Notes: generated by a model not told the origin, from the sequence alone. Shown: positions 1 through 12,679, counted from the first letter of the stretch. The stretch: DNA of 64,000 bases from Aquarana catesbeiana (GCF_042186555.1 NC_133332.1:206239609-206303608), one strand, 5' to 3'. Program-made: numbers and translations.

Positions 1-116
1 ATATGAAGTTCTGTTTTGGCTGTAGATGGAAAAACACCATGATAAACTCAACATAATAATCAAATAATAAACCCGGTTGCACTGTACATCCGTTTTTTGT
101 TTTATTCTAATTTCAG

Positions 117-272
117 GTGCAAAATATGTCCCAGTCAATAGAAGTTCTGGACAGGCGGACCCAAAGGGACCTGCAATATGTAGAAAGGATGGAGAATCAA
201 ATGAAAGGCCTGGAATCCAAATTTAAACAAGTGGAGGAGACTCATAGGCAGCACCAGGCCAGGCAGTTCAAG
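117..272 (+). CDS. OLFM1: OLFM1 (noelin-1) internal exon, N-terminal coiled coil (M region)
   Basis: Internal coding exon of 156 bp (52 codons, phase 0 at both ends). It follows the acceptor TTCTAATTTCAG and ends at the donor GTGAGT (273). The translation starts VQNMSQSIEVLDRRTQRD and ends HQARQFK, which I recognise as the noelin-1/pancortin M segment. OLFM1 is a secreted neuronal glycoprotein that forms disulfide-linked tetramers through an N-terminal coiled coil and binds synaptic and axonal partners, including AMPA-receptor complexes and the Nogo receptor (family knowledge). Charged heptad-like residues fit a coiled coil. NMS near the start is an N-glycosylation sequon. By recalled human numbering this is residues 101-152. 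The GTG at 117 is a valine codon after a splice site, not a start. The signal-peptide exons lie upstream of the window. Confidence 0.95.
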
Positions 273-417
273 GTGAGTACTGTTCCTCGTAAGTGGGGCT
301 AGGTAAACTGTGTTAACATGGCTCCTGTAGAACTATAAGTCCACGAGGGGCATCTTAGTTATACAGAAACCTGTGCCACACAGATTGCCTACCTTCACTT
401 CAACTACCCTACTTTGC

Positions 418-423
<6 letters not shown>

Positions 424-504
<81 letters not shown>
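424..504. repeat. (AT)n microsatellite
   Basis: About 80 bp of nearly uninterrupted AT dinucleotides, broken once by ATGGATAT near 461-467. Likely length-polymorphic. Confidence 0.95.
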
Positions 505-507
<3 letters not shown>

Positions 508-1121
508 GATTTAGTAAATTGATATGTAGTTGGTGATGCTTTGGCAATGATGGCAGAGGTTTGCTACGCTCTTTCTCTCTGAGATTCTACAAGAAATAAG
601 ACAGTGACTAGAATAAAGAGGGTTTCCATCTAGTAAACTGACTATAGAAAAGTAGAATATAATGTCAGAAGGTGATGAGTAATCTTAGACAATTTGCTGC
701 CCTTTTTTGCAGTATTTTAGCTTGGGCTTAATTCCATCTCCTGAGCTCTTCCCCTGCTTTTTGCAAAATTCTCTATGTGTATAAAGGTGTCAGTAGTTGC
801 CGATGGCATGCTAAATCTTGAAAAATAGGCAAGCTGAGAATCCCTTTACATTACCGTTTTAAATTTTACTCCTGCTTGCTTTACTTGCTAAAGCAAATGT
901 GGCTAATCTTAGAATATACTTTATCAAACCAAATCATCAAGTATTAAACCAATAGATGCAATAAGCTAAATAACCAATAGGCAGTCTTAGTAGCAAACTG
1001 CAATTCAGAAATAATGGGGAACATGGAGTCCTGTTAGGCTAAACAAAAATCACACAGGTCTCTCTGCAACCTGTTCCTAATGTCTCAAATGAACACCAGT
1101 GTCTAGCCCCTCAAAACTCTA

Positions 1122-1508
1122 ATGCCTCGTACACACGGTTGGATTTTCCGACCGTGTGTAGGCTCCATCGGACATTTTCCTTCAGAATTTCCGTCACACA
1201 AAATTTGAGAGCTGGTTCTCAAATTTTCCAACAACAAAATCCGTTGTCGGAAATTCCGATCGTGTGTACACAATTCCAACGCGCAAAGTTCCATGCATGC
1301 TCGGAATCAAGCAGAAGAGCAGCACTGGCTATTGAACTTCATTTTTCTCGGCTCATCGTACGTGTTGTACATCACCGCGTTCTTGACGTTCAGAATTTCC
1401 GACAAACTTTGTGTGACCGTCTGTATGCAAGACAAGTTTGAGCCAACATCCATCTGAAAAAAAACATGGATTTTGTTGTCGGAAAATCCTATCGTGTGTA
1501 CAGGGCAT
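1122..1508. mobile_element. TA-flanked MITE, GTACACACGG family (copy 1)
   Basis: A 387-bp non-coding element with terminal inverted repeats. The left end reads ATGCCTCGTACACACGG and the right end is the inverse, GTGTGTACAGGGCAT. It is flanked by TA dinucleotides (1120-1121 and 1509-1510). It has internal inverted segments around TCGGAAATTCCGA. It is about 85-90% similar by eye to 29573-29997. TA duplication suggests mobilisation by a Tc1/mariner-type transposase, which is inference. Confidence 0.85.
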
Positions 1509-2479
1509 TATGAGCCCTTAAAAATTGAAGAGCACTTGTATTGTCAAAGACACAATATACTGCAAAGCAAGTGATTAGGGAAAGCACGTGTGGCCTTTTA
1601 CGCACAATATAAGGGTTTTTGGAAATGTTATATCATGTTCCGCCTCTTCTACTGATTAAGCCCTGCCCACTCATATTACATAAGCTGTGCTGATTTTGCT
1701 TTACTCCATTCATTTGCATATGGTTACTGTAAAGAAGCTAACGTGTAAGGAGTTTAATCACTTTTAGTTACGTTCTGAGATGCAGAATCAATGGAACAAT
1801 ACACTCAAAAAGTTATAAGAAACGCCAAGGACCACAGTAGGTCTTAAAAGTGAGTTTTCACAAACTGCTAAATCCTTTACAAGTAGAAGATGGGTTAGAA
1901 TGTTATTAGCATTCATGTGCTTCCCCCATCAGTGGCCACCTGAAACTGCCTAAATAACAGTTTCCCTAGTCCTGCCAAGGCAACTCACTCATATGGCAAG
2001 CAACAGAGACAGCTAGTGACTACACAATTATATTGGTTGGAAAACCATCCCCTGTACATTAGATAGTATCCCCAAGAAATACCTTTTACCTTTTTTTCAA
2101 GAGCAAATGCATCAGAAAAAGAGAACACTGAAGTAGGAAAGACAAAACCGTTAAAGAGTCTGTCCACCCTACAGTGATATGGTATGTAGGGCGGGGTTGG
2201 TAAGTTGAGTCCTTTGCTTGGTTGATGTATCCCAGGGCCTTATTTCTTTTTAGTTTTTGGCTTTGTTCCCACTCAGTTTGGGGTGTCCCTACTCCTGCCA
2301 TTGCATTAACCAGCACCAGGTGTGGATCCACCTCACTGCAGCCAAAACAAGTGTGGAGACCTGGAAAATCAACTACAGACATCTCCTTACTGATCTCCTT
2401 GAAAAATATAAGAAATCACTAGGTAAATAACACCTCAGCAGCCACCAAACACCTTATAGGGTTGACAAACCCTATAAAA

Positions 2480-2830
2480 AGGTATCCGCTGTATTGATAA
2501 GTTTAGCAGACTTTCAAATCAAATTGGTTTCTTAAGTGAATGGGAGGGAAGCTTATCCCGACAGCTTCCTGGCAGTTCCTGTGACTTAATGAGATTGGAG
2601 AGGCTGATTTTCCAGCAGAAATGCAGTGTGGCAATGCATGACATGTAATTAGTGACAAATAGATGTTAGCATGTCTTGCACGATTTAACAAATAACCTTT
2701 CCTGGTGCCATCTCCCTCTACTAATAGGTCAGAGAGGATCAAGCTTTTGCAGCTACAACTGAGAATAATTGACATCATTAAAAGGCCAGGGAAGTCATTC
2801 CAGGTCACACAGACAACTATCCCTCAAATC
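2480..2830. promoter_or_regulatory. Candidate conserved non-coding block (intronic)
   Basis: Repeat-free, balanced-composition DNA with several homeodomain-like cores (for example GTAATTAG near 2645). No coding potential was recognised. It is called only by the contrast with the surrounding repeat-dense intron. Conservation was not tested. Confidence 0.2.
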
Positions 2831-3020
2831 TTTTTAGATTTTTTTTAAATTAATCCACATTTTCTGAGGGTAAACAATAAATTAAAGCACACAGCTTTCC
2901 AAGATGAGGGGCACTTTTTAGGTAAGAGTCAAACCCCTGCTACACTATCCTTCTACATCCCAGGTAGGAAAAAATAATCATATAAAACATCTCATGAAAC
3001 ATTTATAGGAGCCAACAACA

Positions 3021-3078
3021 CTTTTTTTTTTTTTTTTTTTTTACAAAACATATAGAACAAAAAAAAAAAAAAAAAAAA
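3021..3078. repeat. Adjacent T-run and A-run
   Basis: A run of about 22 T followed 18 bp later by about 20 A, giving an A/T inverted low-complexity pair that could form a hairpin. Confidence 0.8.
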
Positions 3079-3385
3079 CAAAGACAAAATCACTAAAGTA
3101 TTTGCATTGCCCATGAAAAACTAATCTCTTTATGTTCCTGGAATGAATTGGGTGAAAAAAAGACCCCGCAAATAATGTGACCTTCCCTTGATATTTGTAA
3201 TTAATACCATATTTACATCACTCATAAAGAAGGTTCGTGGAGGAAAGAGGGACAGAGGGAAAGGGTCCCCCAACTTAGCTGATTATAAGTGTAGCATTCT
3301 ATTACAGTTAGTATTACATAACTCATTACAAACAAAAGACATTCAGGATAATATTGACCCACAGTGTATACTTACACTATTTTAG

Positions 3386-3411
3386 GGGAGAGGGAGAGAG
3401 GAAGAGAGGGA

Positions 3412-3451
<40 letters not shown>
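3386..3451. repeat. (GA)n purine-rich microsatellite
   Basis: A GGGAGAGGGAGAGAGGAAGAG tract grading into pure (GA)n, followed by a C run at 3468-3475. The apparent Arg-Glu repeat ORF over it is an artefact. Confidence 0.9.
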
Positions 3452-3453
<2 letters not shown>

Positions 3454-3803
3454 ATACATATTGTTTTCCCCCCCCACTAAATAGACCTAAACAAGTGGCA
3501 GTACGCTTGATAAGCTCCACCCTTTTATTCCCACAATAGTACTACTCTGCTGTTTTCTTAACTAGGTAAATCTGTCGCCCAGATACAAATGGATGCAGCT
3601 GAAACATTTACTACATAAAAAGATAGTGAAAAGTTTATTATCTCCAAGCTTGCGTAGCAGTGAGCACAGTACTTAACATTATAATAGATCACTAGGGGTA
3701 TCACTTAACACAACTAACATGGTTACATCCAGAATTATTTAAAAAAGGAACCCATTAAAAAAAGTATATTTTATTTAAATGTATGACACAGGGTCCCTTT
3801 TAA

Positions 3804-4755
3804 CCACTTTCTGACCGCTCTATAGCATATATACTGCTACAGGGTGGCCGTTCTGTGCAGAATCACGTATATATAGCCAATTCTGCACTGTTGCCTAGGG
3901 GGCGCGTACACACCGCAGACGCGCCACTTGTGCTGTGATTACTCACAGAAGAAGCCGATATGTAGGTGCTGGGCAGTGGATGTCTGCCAGCACCCGACGA
4001 TCAGCGGGCAGAGGCACAGGACGTAGCTCTGCCTATGAAAACATTGCAGAGTTCTGTTCTGGCAGGGAGGAAGTGATGGATTTTGTGTCCCTGCAAAGCA
4101 GGGAAAAAATGCATCACTTCTCTTAGTAAAAGCAGCACACCGTTTACACAAAAACACTAGTTAGGCACGCATTTAACCCTTTGATCACCCTAGATGTTTA
4201 GCAACTTCCCAGCCAGTATCATTTGTACAGTGAACGTGCATATTTTTAGCACTGATCACTGTATTAGTGTCACTGGTTCCCACAAAGTGTTAAAAGTGTC
4301 AGTGTCCAATTCTCCCCCGCAATATTGCAGTCCTACTATAAGTTGCTGCCGTTACTAGTATAAAAATAAAAAAATACATGAAAATTCCAGTATAAATTTT
4401 AACAAAAATATGTAGCAGAATACATATTGCCCTAAATTTATGAAAAAAAATTGATTTTTTTTAAAATGTATTTATTGGATAGGTTTTATAGCAGAAAGTA
4501 AAAAAAATGTTTGTTTTTTTTTTCAAAATTGTCACTCTTTTTTTGTTTATAGCACAAAAAAAAAAAGAAAAAAAAAACACAGGGGTGATCAAATACCACC
4601 AAAAGAGAGCTCTATTTGTGGGAAAACAAATTACAATTTTATTTGGGTATAGCGCAGCATGACCGCGCAATTGTCAGTTAAAGCAATGCAGTGCTGTATA
4701 AAAAAAAACGGTCACAAAAGAGTGTAAATCTTCTGGAAGGTCAAGGGGCTAAAGG
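3804..4755. mobile_element. TTAA-flanked CCACTT dispersed repeat (copy A)
   Basis: Starts TTAA|CCACTTTCTGACCGC and shares internal landmarks with the copies at 17814, 32854, 34244, 45986 and 50780. The landmarks are a 'cactgatcactgtat' block, a 'gctctatttgtggg' block and a 'gcgcaattgtcagttaaa' block. The right boundary is approximate. The family's two ends are mutual inverses (see the 45986 copy), which makes it a DNA-transposon-derived repeat with TTAA targets. Confidence 0.7.
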
Positions 4756-4997
4756 AGAAAAATACATTTGGCATTTTTTCTTTCTACAAAAAAAAGATAT
4801 ATTATGACTGGCTTTTTGACACCAAGAATTATTCAAACATACTTATTGCAGGTAAAGACATTTCAAAAGATTACATTAGCATAAATTGCAGAAAAGAGAG
4901 CAGGGTGATCTTACTATAACTGCAGATATTCTTCATTTTTACAAAGAGCAAACTGCAGTTGCTTTTTTCTTCCCACTTAACGTGACCTCTGGAAGGT

Positions 4998-5662
4998 TTT
5001 ACCCCTTAATGACTAGGGCATTTTTTGCAATTCAGCAAAGCGCTACTTTTTACTGACAATTGCTCGGTCATGCAACACTGTACACAAATTAAATCTATCT
5101 TTTTCACACAATAGTTTTTTTGGTGGTATTTAATCACTTTAATCATTTTTGTATTTGTTGCTATATAAAGAAAAATAACAAAAATCTTGAAAAAAATAAG
5201 CTTTTCTTAGTTTCTGTTATAACTGATGGTCCATTTCATTTCTTGAGACCCTAAAATGCCAGGACAGTACAAACCCCCCCCTTTTTTCTTTTTTTTTACA
5301 TCCTGTCATCTGAGTAGTTCAGTGCAACCATAGTACTTTTCATTCATGACAGTTTGCTTACTATTATGATGCTGCGATTGGCCACAGCTGATCACATAGT
5401 ACAAGGTGCTGTGATTGGCCAATGTACCATGTGATAGCTGTGGGCTAATCACAGCATCACAACAGTTAGCAAGCTGTTCATGAATGAAAGCTATTCATGA
5501 CAGTTTGCTTATATATTATATGATTGCTTTGATTGGTCATAGCGATCACATGATACCCCCCGCCGTTCACAGCAGCCAGATACCGAGCACAGTAATCTGG
5601 ACACAGCCTGTGTGTAGCTGCCGCCTGCCCACAGTAAACGTACTGTGGATAGACAGTAAGTG
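4998..5662. mobile_element. TTAA repeat family, inverted copy (copy B)
   Basis: Begins with the internal block in reverse orientation (TGACAATTGC, then TTTTTTTGGTGGTATTT) and ends in GTAAGTGA|TTAA at 5662. An internal hairpin lies at about 5366-5460, where GATGCTGCGATTGGCCACAG pairs with an inverse copy downstream. Copies A and B form a large inverted pair. Confidence 0.6.
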
Positions 5663-6434
5663 ATTAACACTGGTGTTTGTGCAACTAAAAACCGTTCTGA
5701 TTTGGGAAAGAAAAGATAGATTTAGACGTGTTTCTAAATCCACTGCTCCTCTGAAGAGTAATTCCCATTCAGATCGTTTTTCAGAGATGATTAACAGGCA
5801 GGTTTTGGCCCTATTTTTGCTGACAAATGCAAGTGCAACTGTTTGGCATTAGATGCAGTGCTGCGGCTCTTTCCCGTACACTTGAATGGGTCATGTGCGG
5901 CGGACATTGTAACACGTTGGGGGTGTGAAGCATCACAACCGCAGCATGTAAACACCCCCATCCGCAGCTGGGGGGGGGGGGGCTAAAAACACAGCTCAAC
6001 CATGCATTTTTACCTCCTCCCAATTGCACGTTTAAATGATGCCTTATAGATGCTTTAAAACGTGTTACAGCAAACCCCCACTTCTCTAGCACTGCTTCAT
6101 GGGCTATAGAGCAGAATGACAATTAAGCTCCCTCAATATAGTAATAAAAGATGAAATGTCAAGTCATATAGTGCTCCCGTGTGTCAGTACATAAACCACA
6201 TCATGCAGAATTACACCCATTATGCCATGCAGCACATAGAACATCAGTACAGCAAGAATTCCACATTAGACACCCCCCCAACATTGGCTGTATATATTTG
6301 TTTATTATAAAGGTATATCGTTATTTCATGATATAATCATTAAAATAACAGACTTATTTATTTTTTTAGCACCATCATATTCTAAAGCATTTTACACTAC
6401 AGCTTTGCATAGTTAACAATGTACTTAAAGAACA

Positions 6435-6975
6435 ATATAGTCAACATAGGGTCCTGCTCACTGCGGCTTACAGCCCAATAGGAAACATGAGCTACGAGGG
6501 GCCTGATCATTACATCCTACAGTCCAACAGTGAATAAGAGGCATGAGGGTCCTGTTCACTACAGGCATACCCCACTTTTAAGTATACAATGGGGTTTATT
6601 TACTAAAGCTGGAAAGTGCAAAATCAGGCTCCCTTCTGCATAGAAACCAATGAGCTTCCAGGTTTTATTACCAAAGCTTAATTGAACAAGCTGGGGTTAG
6701 AAGCTCATTGGTTTGTATGCAGAAGGGAGCCTGATTTTGCACTTTCCAGCTTTAGTAAATAAACCCCATTGTGTACTAGTGGGGTATGCCTGTACAGCTT
6801 ACAGTCTAGTACGGAACAGGAGATATGAGAGCCTTGCTTATTACCACATACATTCTAATAGTGAACAGGAGGTGTGTGGGTTCTGCTCATATTACAGCTT
6901 ATAGTGCAATAGGTAACAGGAGGCATCAGGGCTCTTTTTTTCCTGCCTTAAAATATAATACAAAACAGAAGTATA
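6435..6975. repeat. Degenerate ~50-bp minisatellite, interrupted
   Basis: Diverged tandem units around 'ggtcctgctcactacagctt' and 'acagtccaatagtgaacagg' recur about eight times. The array is split by the fold-back at 6561-6793. Confidence 0.65.
6561..6793. mobile_element. Fold-back MITE of the GGGGTTTATTTACTAAA family
   Basis: A 233-bp palindrome. ACAGGCATACCCCACTTTTA on the left pairs with its inverse at 6775-6793, and the inner arms (GGGGTTTATTTACTAAAGCT and following) match for about 70 bp. Related fold-backs lie at 10202-10386, 16864-17304 and 18648-18877. Confidence 0.85.
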
Positions 6976-7189
6976 AGGGTCCTTGGAAAGTAATGGAGAT
7001 AAAAGTGAGAATTTGTTGTAATGATAGTTTGCGAGACTCTTCATTAATACCAAGTCATCTTTTAATTACCTTAGAGCTTCTAAAATCACAACCCCACAGA
7101 GTGTCTGTGCAGAAGAGAAGGACATGTGATGTGCCCCAGTATTGTCCTATGCATTATTAATGGGTCTAGGCTCATCTGGCCCCATCACT

Positions 7190-7510
7190 ATAGATATTCC
7201 CTTGTGTTGGGTTATGTCAGGAGCTGGGAGCAGCTGCTCTTTCTAAGTGTCTCATTGTACATTACAGAAAACTCCAGAAAGTTCCACCAGCCAAGGTCAA
7301 CCATGAGACTGTCATGGAGGACGTCTTTGGCTCTGCTGTCACTTGCTCCTGTTTAATTGCTCCCGCTGGGAGAGAGGCGGTATTGGAAGGAAAATTCAAG
7401 CCAACTCAGGGCCATAGCCCATCAGCTGCAGCACTGAGCTGTCATTTCCACCCTCTGCTCGCCAATAACAGCGGATTTCAGGTCTGAACTGGGTCACCAG
7501 GCTCACACTA
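7190..7510. promoter_or_regulatory. Candidate conserved non-coding block (intronic)
   Basis: Repeat-free stretch with several CAGCTG E-boxes (near 7231 and 7421) and a TAATTGCTCCCGC motif. A short ATG-led reading frame here has no splice support. Functional status is inference only. Confidence 0.2.
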
Positions 7511-7737
7511 AAATAGAACAAATCTTATAATTACATTGTTTTTATATTTTCCACAAAGTGTTAAGATTACATACCGGCTCCTGATGTTCTTCTAGCTGAT
7601 GTATTATTTTAATAGGAAGGCACAGCGGGATACATGTTTCTTTTACCCCTAGAGAAAGAAACAACAGATGTCTATTTTGCTGACTGCTCGACACTGTTGC
7701 AGAATGCAAGTAATATATGGGAAAAAATACACATATA

Positions 7738-8397
7738 CAGTTGTGTGAAAAAGTATTTGCCCCCTTCCTAAATTTTTTTTTTTTTTGCATATTTGTCACA
7801 CTTAAATGATTCAGGTCATCTAACATATTTTAATATTAAACAAAGATAACCCAAGTAAAACCAAGATGCAGTTTTTAAATTATTATTTCATTTATTAAGG
7901 GAAAAAAGCTGTTCAAACCTGCCTGGCCATATGTGAAAAAGTAATTGCCCCCTCCCATGCTGAATCGTGAATGAACTGTGATTAAGCACAATTTTTAGAA
8001 AGTTGAGTTAAATTTCATTTGCCACACCCAGGCCTGATTACTGCCAGACCTGTTGAATCAAGAAATCACATAAATAGAAGCTGTCTGACAAAGTGAAGCA
8101 GGCTAACAGATCACAAAAAGCCACATATCATGCCACAATCTAAAAAATTCAAGAACAGATTAGAAACAAAGTAATGTACATGTATCGGTCTAGGAAGGGT
8201 TTCAAAGCCATCTCTAGGGCTTTGGAACTCCAGTGAACCACGGGGAGAGCCATTATCCACAAATGAAGATAACGTGTATTTACTCGGGTTATCTTTGTGT
8301 AGTAATAAAATTTGTTTGATGATCTGAGTCATTTCAGTGTGACAGATATGCAAAAAAAAAAAAAAAACAGAAAGGGGGCAAATACTTCTACACACTG
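7738..8397. mobile_element. Internally deleted Tc1-like element
   Basis: A 660-bp element beginning CAGTTGTGTGAAAAAGTATT after TA (7736-7737) and ending in the inverse, AATACTTCTACACACTG. Both subterminal regions match those of the 1.5 kb Tc1 element at 22507-24025, including 'aagataacccaagtaaa' and 'cctgcctggccatatgtgaa'. Most of the transposase is absent; only remnants of one end of it remain (about 8030-8270). It is a non-autonomous deletion derivative of that family. Confidence 0.9.
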
Positions 8398-9558
8398 CAA
8401 GTTTTAAGAGACTGACAGACATCAGCCTTGTAAAACACGGTCCTATCTGCTGTTTAAAAAAAACAAAAAAAACACATCCCCTTTGCTAAAAAACTCCAAC
8501 CCTTTTCAGAAACACACGACTAGTAATAATTTTATTATTGCTCCTTTTTTTTTTCCACATATTACACTGACCATATACTATACAATCTAATTGTACAAAT
8601 CTCCTCAGACCTACTGTTACCTATGTGGTACAAAGGCCTGCCTGATTTGAAACAACTTGAATGCATTGTTTAGATGTGTACTTATATTGTTTAGTTTTAC
8701 ATTCTTTGTATAACCAGATTGTGAAGTTTATGGCCAGTTTTATGCAGAGCATAACAGAGAACATATAGTCAGTCCCTATCACCATATTACAAGATCACTA
8801 TAGAGCCAATCTGGATAGAAGCCAATTAACCAGTCAACACATTTTGGATTGTGAGGGGAAAATATTGCACAGATGAAATCCACACAAATAGCAGAAAACT
8901 AACTTTGCAAAGATAAAACTCCAACGGAAGCCAAGACCAGAAGTCCAAAGCTACAAGGGCACTAATAACCATACAGCCACCGTGCTACCCAATAACTACT
9001 AAAAGTGGCCACACACACACACAGTCTGCCTGAGTCATTGTGAAGGCCTACATGATTGGAGATAAAAGAATAGATAGAATTATATAGTTTTTGGGAAATT
9101 TAATGAAGATTGTGCAATCGGACTGTAACGTGTGAATATTTTTAAGAGACACATCATTGAGAGCATCTTTGTAAAGGCCCCATCCACAACCCATCCTATC
9201 AGACCCTGATACTAACCTTCCCAGTGCTCCCTCACAGTTGGTGACAGAACCTGTGTGGCCTCCTTCCCAGCTCTCAGGTCTAGCAGCCAATTGCTAGGCC
9301 TGAGCCATATTATATAATGGAGGATGTGCCATCATTATTCCCCTTAGCAGCACACACTAGAGATTTTAGTGGCAGCTGCAATGGAGGAAGATGTGGTGAG
9401 GGAGCACTGGCAAGTAGAGTATTGGGGTTTGGAGAAGAGGGTGGCTACTACTATCAAGACACTGTCACTTTGCCCTAAATTGGCAAGTCAACAGTGTGTT
9501 TTTAAAGTTTACCACACATATTATACTCTCCTTTAGATCTACCAACAACCATGTAGGG

Positions 9559-9744
9559 CAGTGGTTCTCAACTCCTGTCCTCAGGACCCACTAACAGGCA
9601 AGATTTTAAGTATTAACCTTGGGGAGATGCAGACTAGAATACTGCAATCACTGAGCAGCAAATGATACCACCTGTGATGTATTTCAGTTATCTTGCAAAC
9701 CTGGTCTGTTAGTGGGTGCTGAGGACAGGAGTTGAGAACCACTG
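9559..9744. mobile_element. hAT-type MITE with perfect 8-bp TSD
   Basis: A 186-bp element with ends CAGTGGTTCTCAACTCCTGT and its near-exact inverse. It is flanked by the identical 8-mer ATGTAGGG at 9551-9558 and 9745-9752. An 8-bp duplication plus CAGTGGTTCTCAAC termini is diagnostic of hAT superfamily non-autonomous elements. It has no coding capacity. Confidence 0.95.
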
Positions 9745-9914
9745 ATGTAGGGGATGGTCTACCTGATTGGATACAGATTGGCTAGTTAGATTAGGTAGGT
9801 GCTCATATTATATAGCTTTAAAAATCTAAAGTTGATTAAACAGTCAGACTGTATCATGTATGATGACCCTAAGACAGGATATGTACAGCCAAATTATAAA
9901 ATGTGAGGCCACCA

Positions 9915-10590
9915 CCTTAACGTGGTTCCAAAGGCAGAAGGTTTTTTACTTTCATGCATTCTATGCATGAAGGTAAAAAAACCTTTAGCAAGCAGCTCCC
10001 CCCCCCAGCTTCCTTATACTTACCTGAGCTCGATTTTGATCCAGCAAAGTGCACGAGAGCAGAGGCTCTCTTTGCTCTCTCTCCTCATAAGCTCAGACTC
10101 AGCAGCAGGAGCCAATGGCTCCTGCTGCTGTCAATCACAACCAGTGAGGAGGGAATGGGGGGCATAGCCGAGCCGTACTCTGTGTGTCTTATGGACACAC
10201 AGGGGTTAGTTTACTAAAGGCAAATAGACTGTGCACTGCTCTGCTGACTCTCATCATCCAATCCTGTGCAGCCAAAAATGCAATTTTTTCTATTTTCTTT
10301 GCACATGATTTTGCACAAGCTTTACCTCATTTACTAAGCTCTGAAGCAACTGCAACAGTCCATTTGCCTTTAGTAAATAAATCTCACAGTGCCAACTCGG
10401 AAGCAAGCATGCACAAGCCATTTTCTATGGGGGTACTTGGCAGGGGAAGAGGCCAGGAGTGCTGGCGGAGACCCGAGAAGAGGCAGATCGGGGCTGCTCT
10501 TTGCAAAACTGCTGCACAGAGCAGGTAAGTATGACAAATGTTTTTATTTACAAAAAAAAATTACTTTTAGAATCACTTTACGCTAGGAAG
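9915..10590. repeat. Dispersed repeat, first of a tandem pair
   Basis: Shares its start ('tttcatgcattctatg'), middle ('atacttacctgagctcgat', 'gccaatggctcc') and end ('agcaggtaagtatgac') with the adjacent copy at 10630-11115. It is interrupted by a fold-back MITE at 10202-10386. Small ORFs in it are incidental. Confidence 0.7.
10202..10386. mobile_element. Fold-back MITE nested in a repeat
   Basis: The arms GGGGTTAGTTTACTAAAGGC and GCCTTTAGTAAATAAATCTC are inverse copies. The element splits the repeat at 9915-10590, so it is the younger insertion. Confidence 0.75.
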
Positions 10591-10629
10591 GACAGGTCTT
10601 GAATTGAAGGGAGGGCTCTTTCCCAGGGC

Positions 10630-11115
10630 AACTTTTGTCCATAAAGTGGTTCTAAACGCAAAACAGTTTTTATTTTCATGCATTCTATGTATTAAGATAA
10701 AAAAGCTTCTGTGTGCAGCAGCCCCCTAATACTTACCTGAGGCCCATCTCGATCCAGCTATGTTGCACAAGAGACTTGGCTGTCCGGGACTCTCCCCCCT
10801 GATTGGCTGAGACACACAGTGGGCACCATTGGCTCCCACTGCTGTCAAAGTCAGTAAGCCAATGAGGAGAGAGAGGGGGCACAGCTGAGCCACAGCTCCA
10901 TGTCTGAATGGACACACAGAGCAGCGGCTGAGCTTGGGTGCCCTCATAGCAAGCTGCTTGCTGTGGGGGCATTTGGCAGGAGGGAGGGGCCAGTGGGGGA
11001 CCCAAGAAGAGGAGGATCTGGGCTGCTCTGTGCAAAACCATTACACAGAGCAGGCAAGTATGATTTGGTTGTTATTTTTAAGCAAAAACAACCAAGACTT
11101 TAGAATCACTTTAAC
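10630..11115. repeat. Dispersed repeat, second of a tandem pair
   Basis: A diverged second copy of the 9915-10590 repeat without the MITE. It ends at the same 'cagagcaggcaagtatga' motif followed by 'actttagaatcactttaa'. Confidence 0.7.
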
Positions 11116-11219
11116 TGACTCCAACTGTAAGAATTGTACATTGTTCTAGAAGTATACTACTGACTAAAGCCTATTATTTAACGTTATAGATTTATTATTA
11201 CATTCCATAAAAAGGATTC

Positions 11220-11990
11220 TGTACACATTTCTAAATGTATATTAAAATGTTCCCTCTATCACATGATCCATTTCCAAGGAGAGAAAACCCAATACATCGA
11301 CTCAAAATTAAAGTTAATAAAATGTAAAGCACCGATATTTAGAGGCAATTGGATGTTTTCACAGAATTCTAATAAAGGTTTCAAAGTTGAGGCCTGCAAT
11401 GTGACTCATCATCCCAGAGTTTTTATTAAATTTCTTCCAAGCATACAACAGTTTATGATTCCTAAATCTGGCTCCCCAAAATGTGATCTAGTGGTCACAT
11501 TAAAATGACCCTTTTTTGTCCCATTCTTTCAAGTTAATAGATTGTCAGCAGGTTATTGTATTTCTAGTGAGTACATTCCCATCCATCCCTTCTCCAATCC
11601 TTCTAGTCAACTGATACAAGCACACACTGCATTTAGTCAGATGTCAGGAAACTCACTCAAATTGCAGAGAGGACATGCCAACTCTATGCAGTGTCCCTGA
11701 TGGAACTAAAGTCCAGAACCCAGTGCTGAAAGCGAAGACTGCCACCATTTCTTATGGCAGGGGCCCCATAGCTGAGAACACCAGCAAAGTGGAAATGTAG
11801 TTAAATACAACTTAAAAGTAGGGTGACTGTAGAAAATATTCTCCTCACTTAGGGAATTATGTACTTTTAGCAAATGTGTGTTTTCTAGAACAGCTGTGCT
11901 TTTAAAATCTATACTTTCTTGTTGACATTGTATTAGCCTGAGAAGCTTTATGAAACCAATTAACAATTTATTTTGCATGCAGCAGATTAT
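11220..11990. promoter_or_regulatory. Candidate conserved non-coding block (intronic)
   Basis: AT-rich, repeat-free DNA with several TTTATTA/TAATAAA homeobox-like motifs. It is supported only by the absence of repeats. Conservation was not tested. Confidence 0.2.
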
Positions 11991-12679
11991 ATGTGTGGTT
12001 ATTGAGAAATCTTTTTATAACTGAAATAGGTAGCGTTATTTAAAATAAGTTTGCACTGTACTTTTATTTACTTAGTAAGAATAGGAAAGTATGCTGCATT
12101 TACTAAGGCAAAGAGCAAGGTGTAATGCTGGTCATATACTGTATATAATAATCTGGAAGCTTACTGTCAGCAAACGATCACAAAGGAACTGGATGGCCTA
12201 CACAATATGCCACCAACACATTCAAATGTTTTCCAGTTTTGAGCAAATCAAATAATCAAAATTGCTCTAAAATAGAAAAATAAAATGGAAACCATTGTAT
12301 TGTCAGTTCAAAACATTTTCAAATCAATTTCTGCCCAAATTTTAATTGTTCAGATGCTTGGATTAAAAAAAGAAAGAATGAAAGAAAAAAGGCAAACACA
12401 CTGACTACTCCCTTCCCTCACCTCGAAAAAGGGTTTTGCCTGATGGGTAGACGTTTTCCAACAACAAGCACTTCTCATATGGAAGGCATTTCATCCCCGT
12501 ACGTACTTAAATGATATGTTCACCTTTTAAGAAAAAAATAATAAAGCCATATATTTTTTCAGAAAAAAAAAATGTGCATTGATTATTTTTTTCCTGCAGG
12601 AACCTGAAAACCATTGCACCTATGATCAGTGGGTCAGGGGTGAAATGCCAGGCTTCTGCAGACTACACACCTGCAATTT

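Noticed and set aside
117..119. GTG as a translation start
   Set aside because: It follows a splice acceptor in the middle of the known protein and encodes valine.
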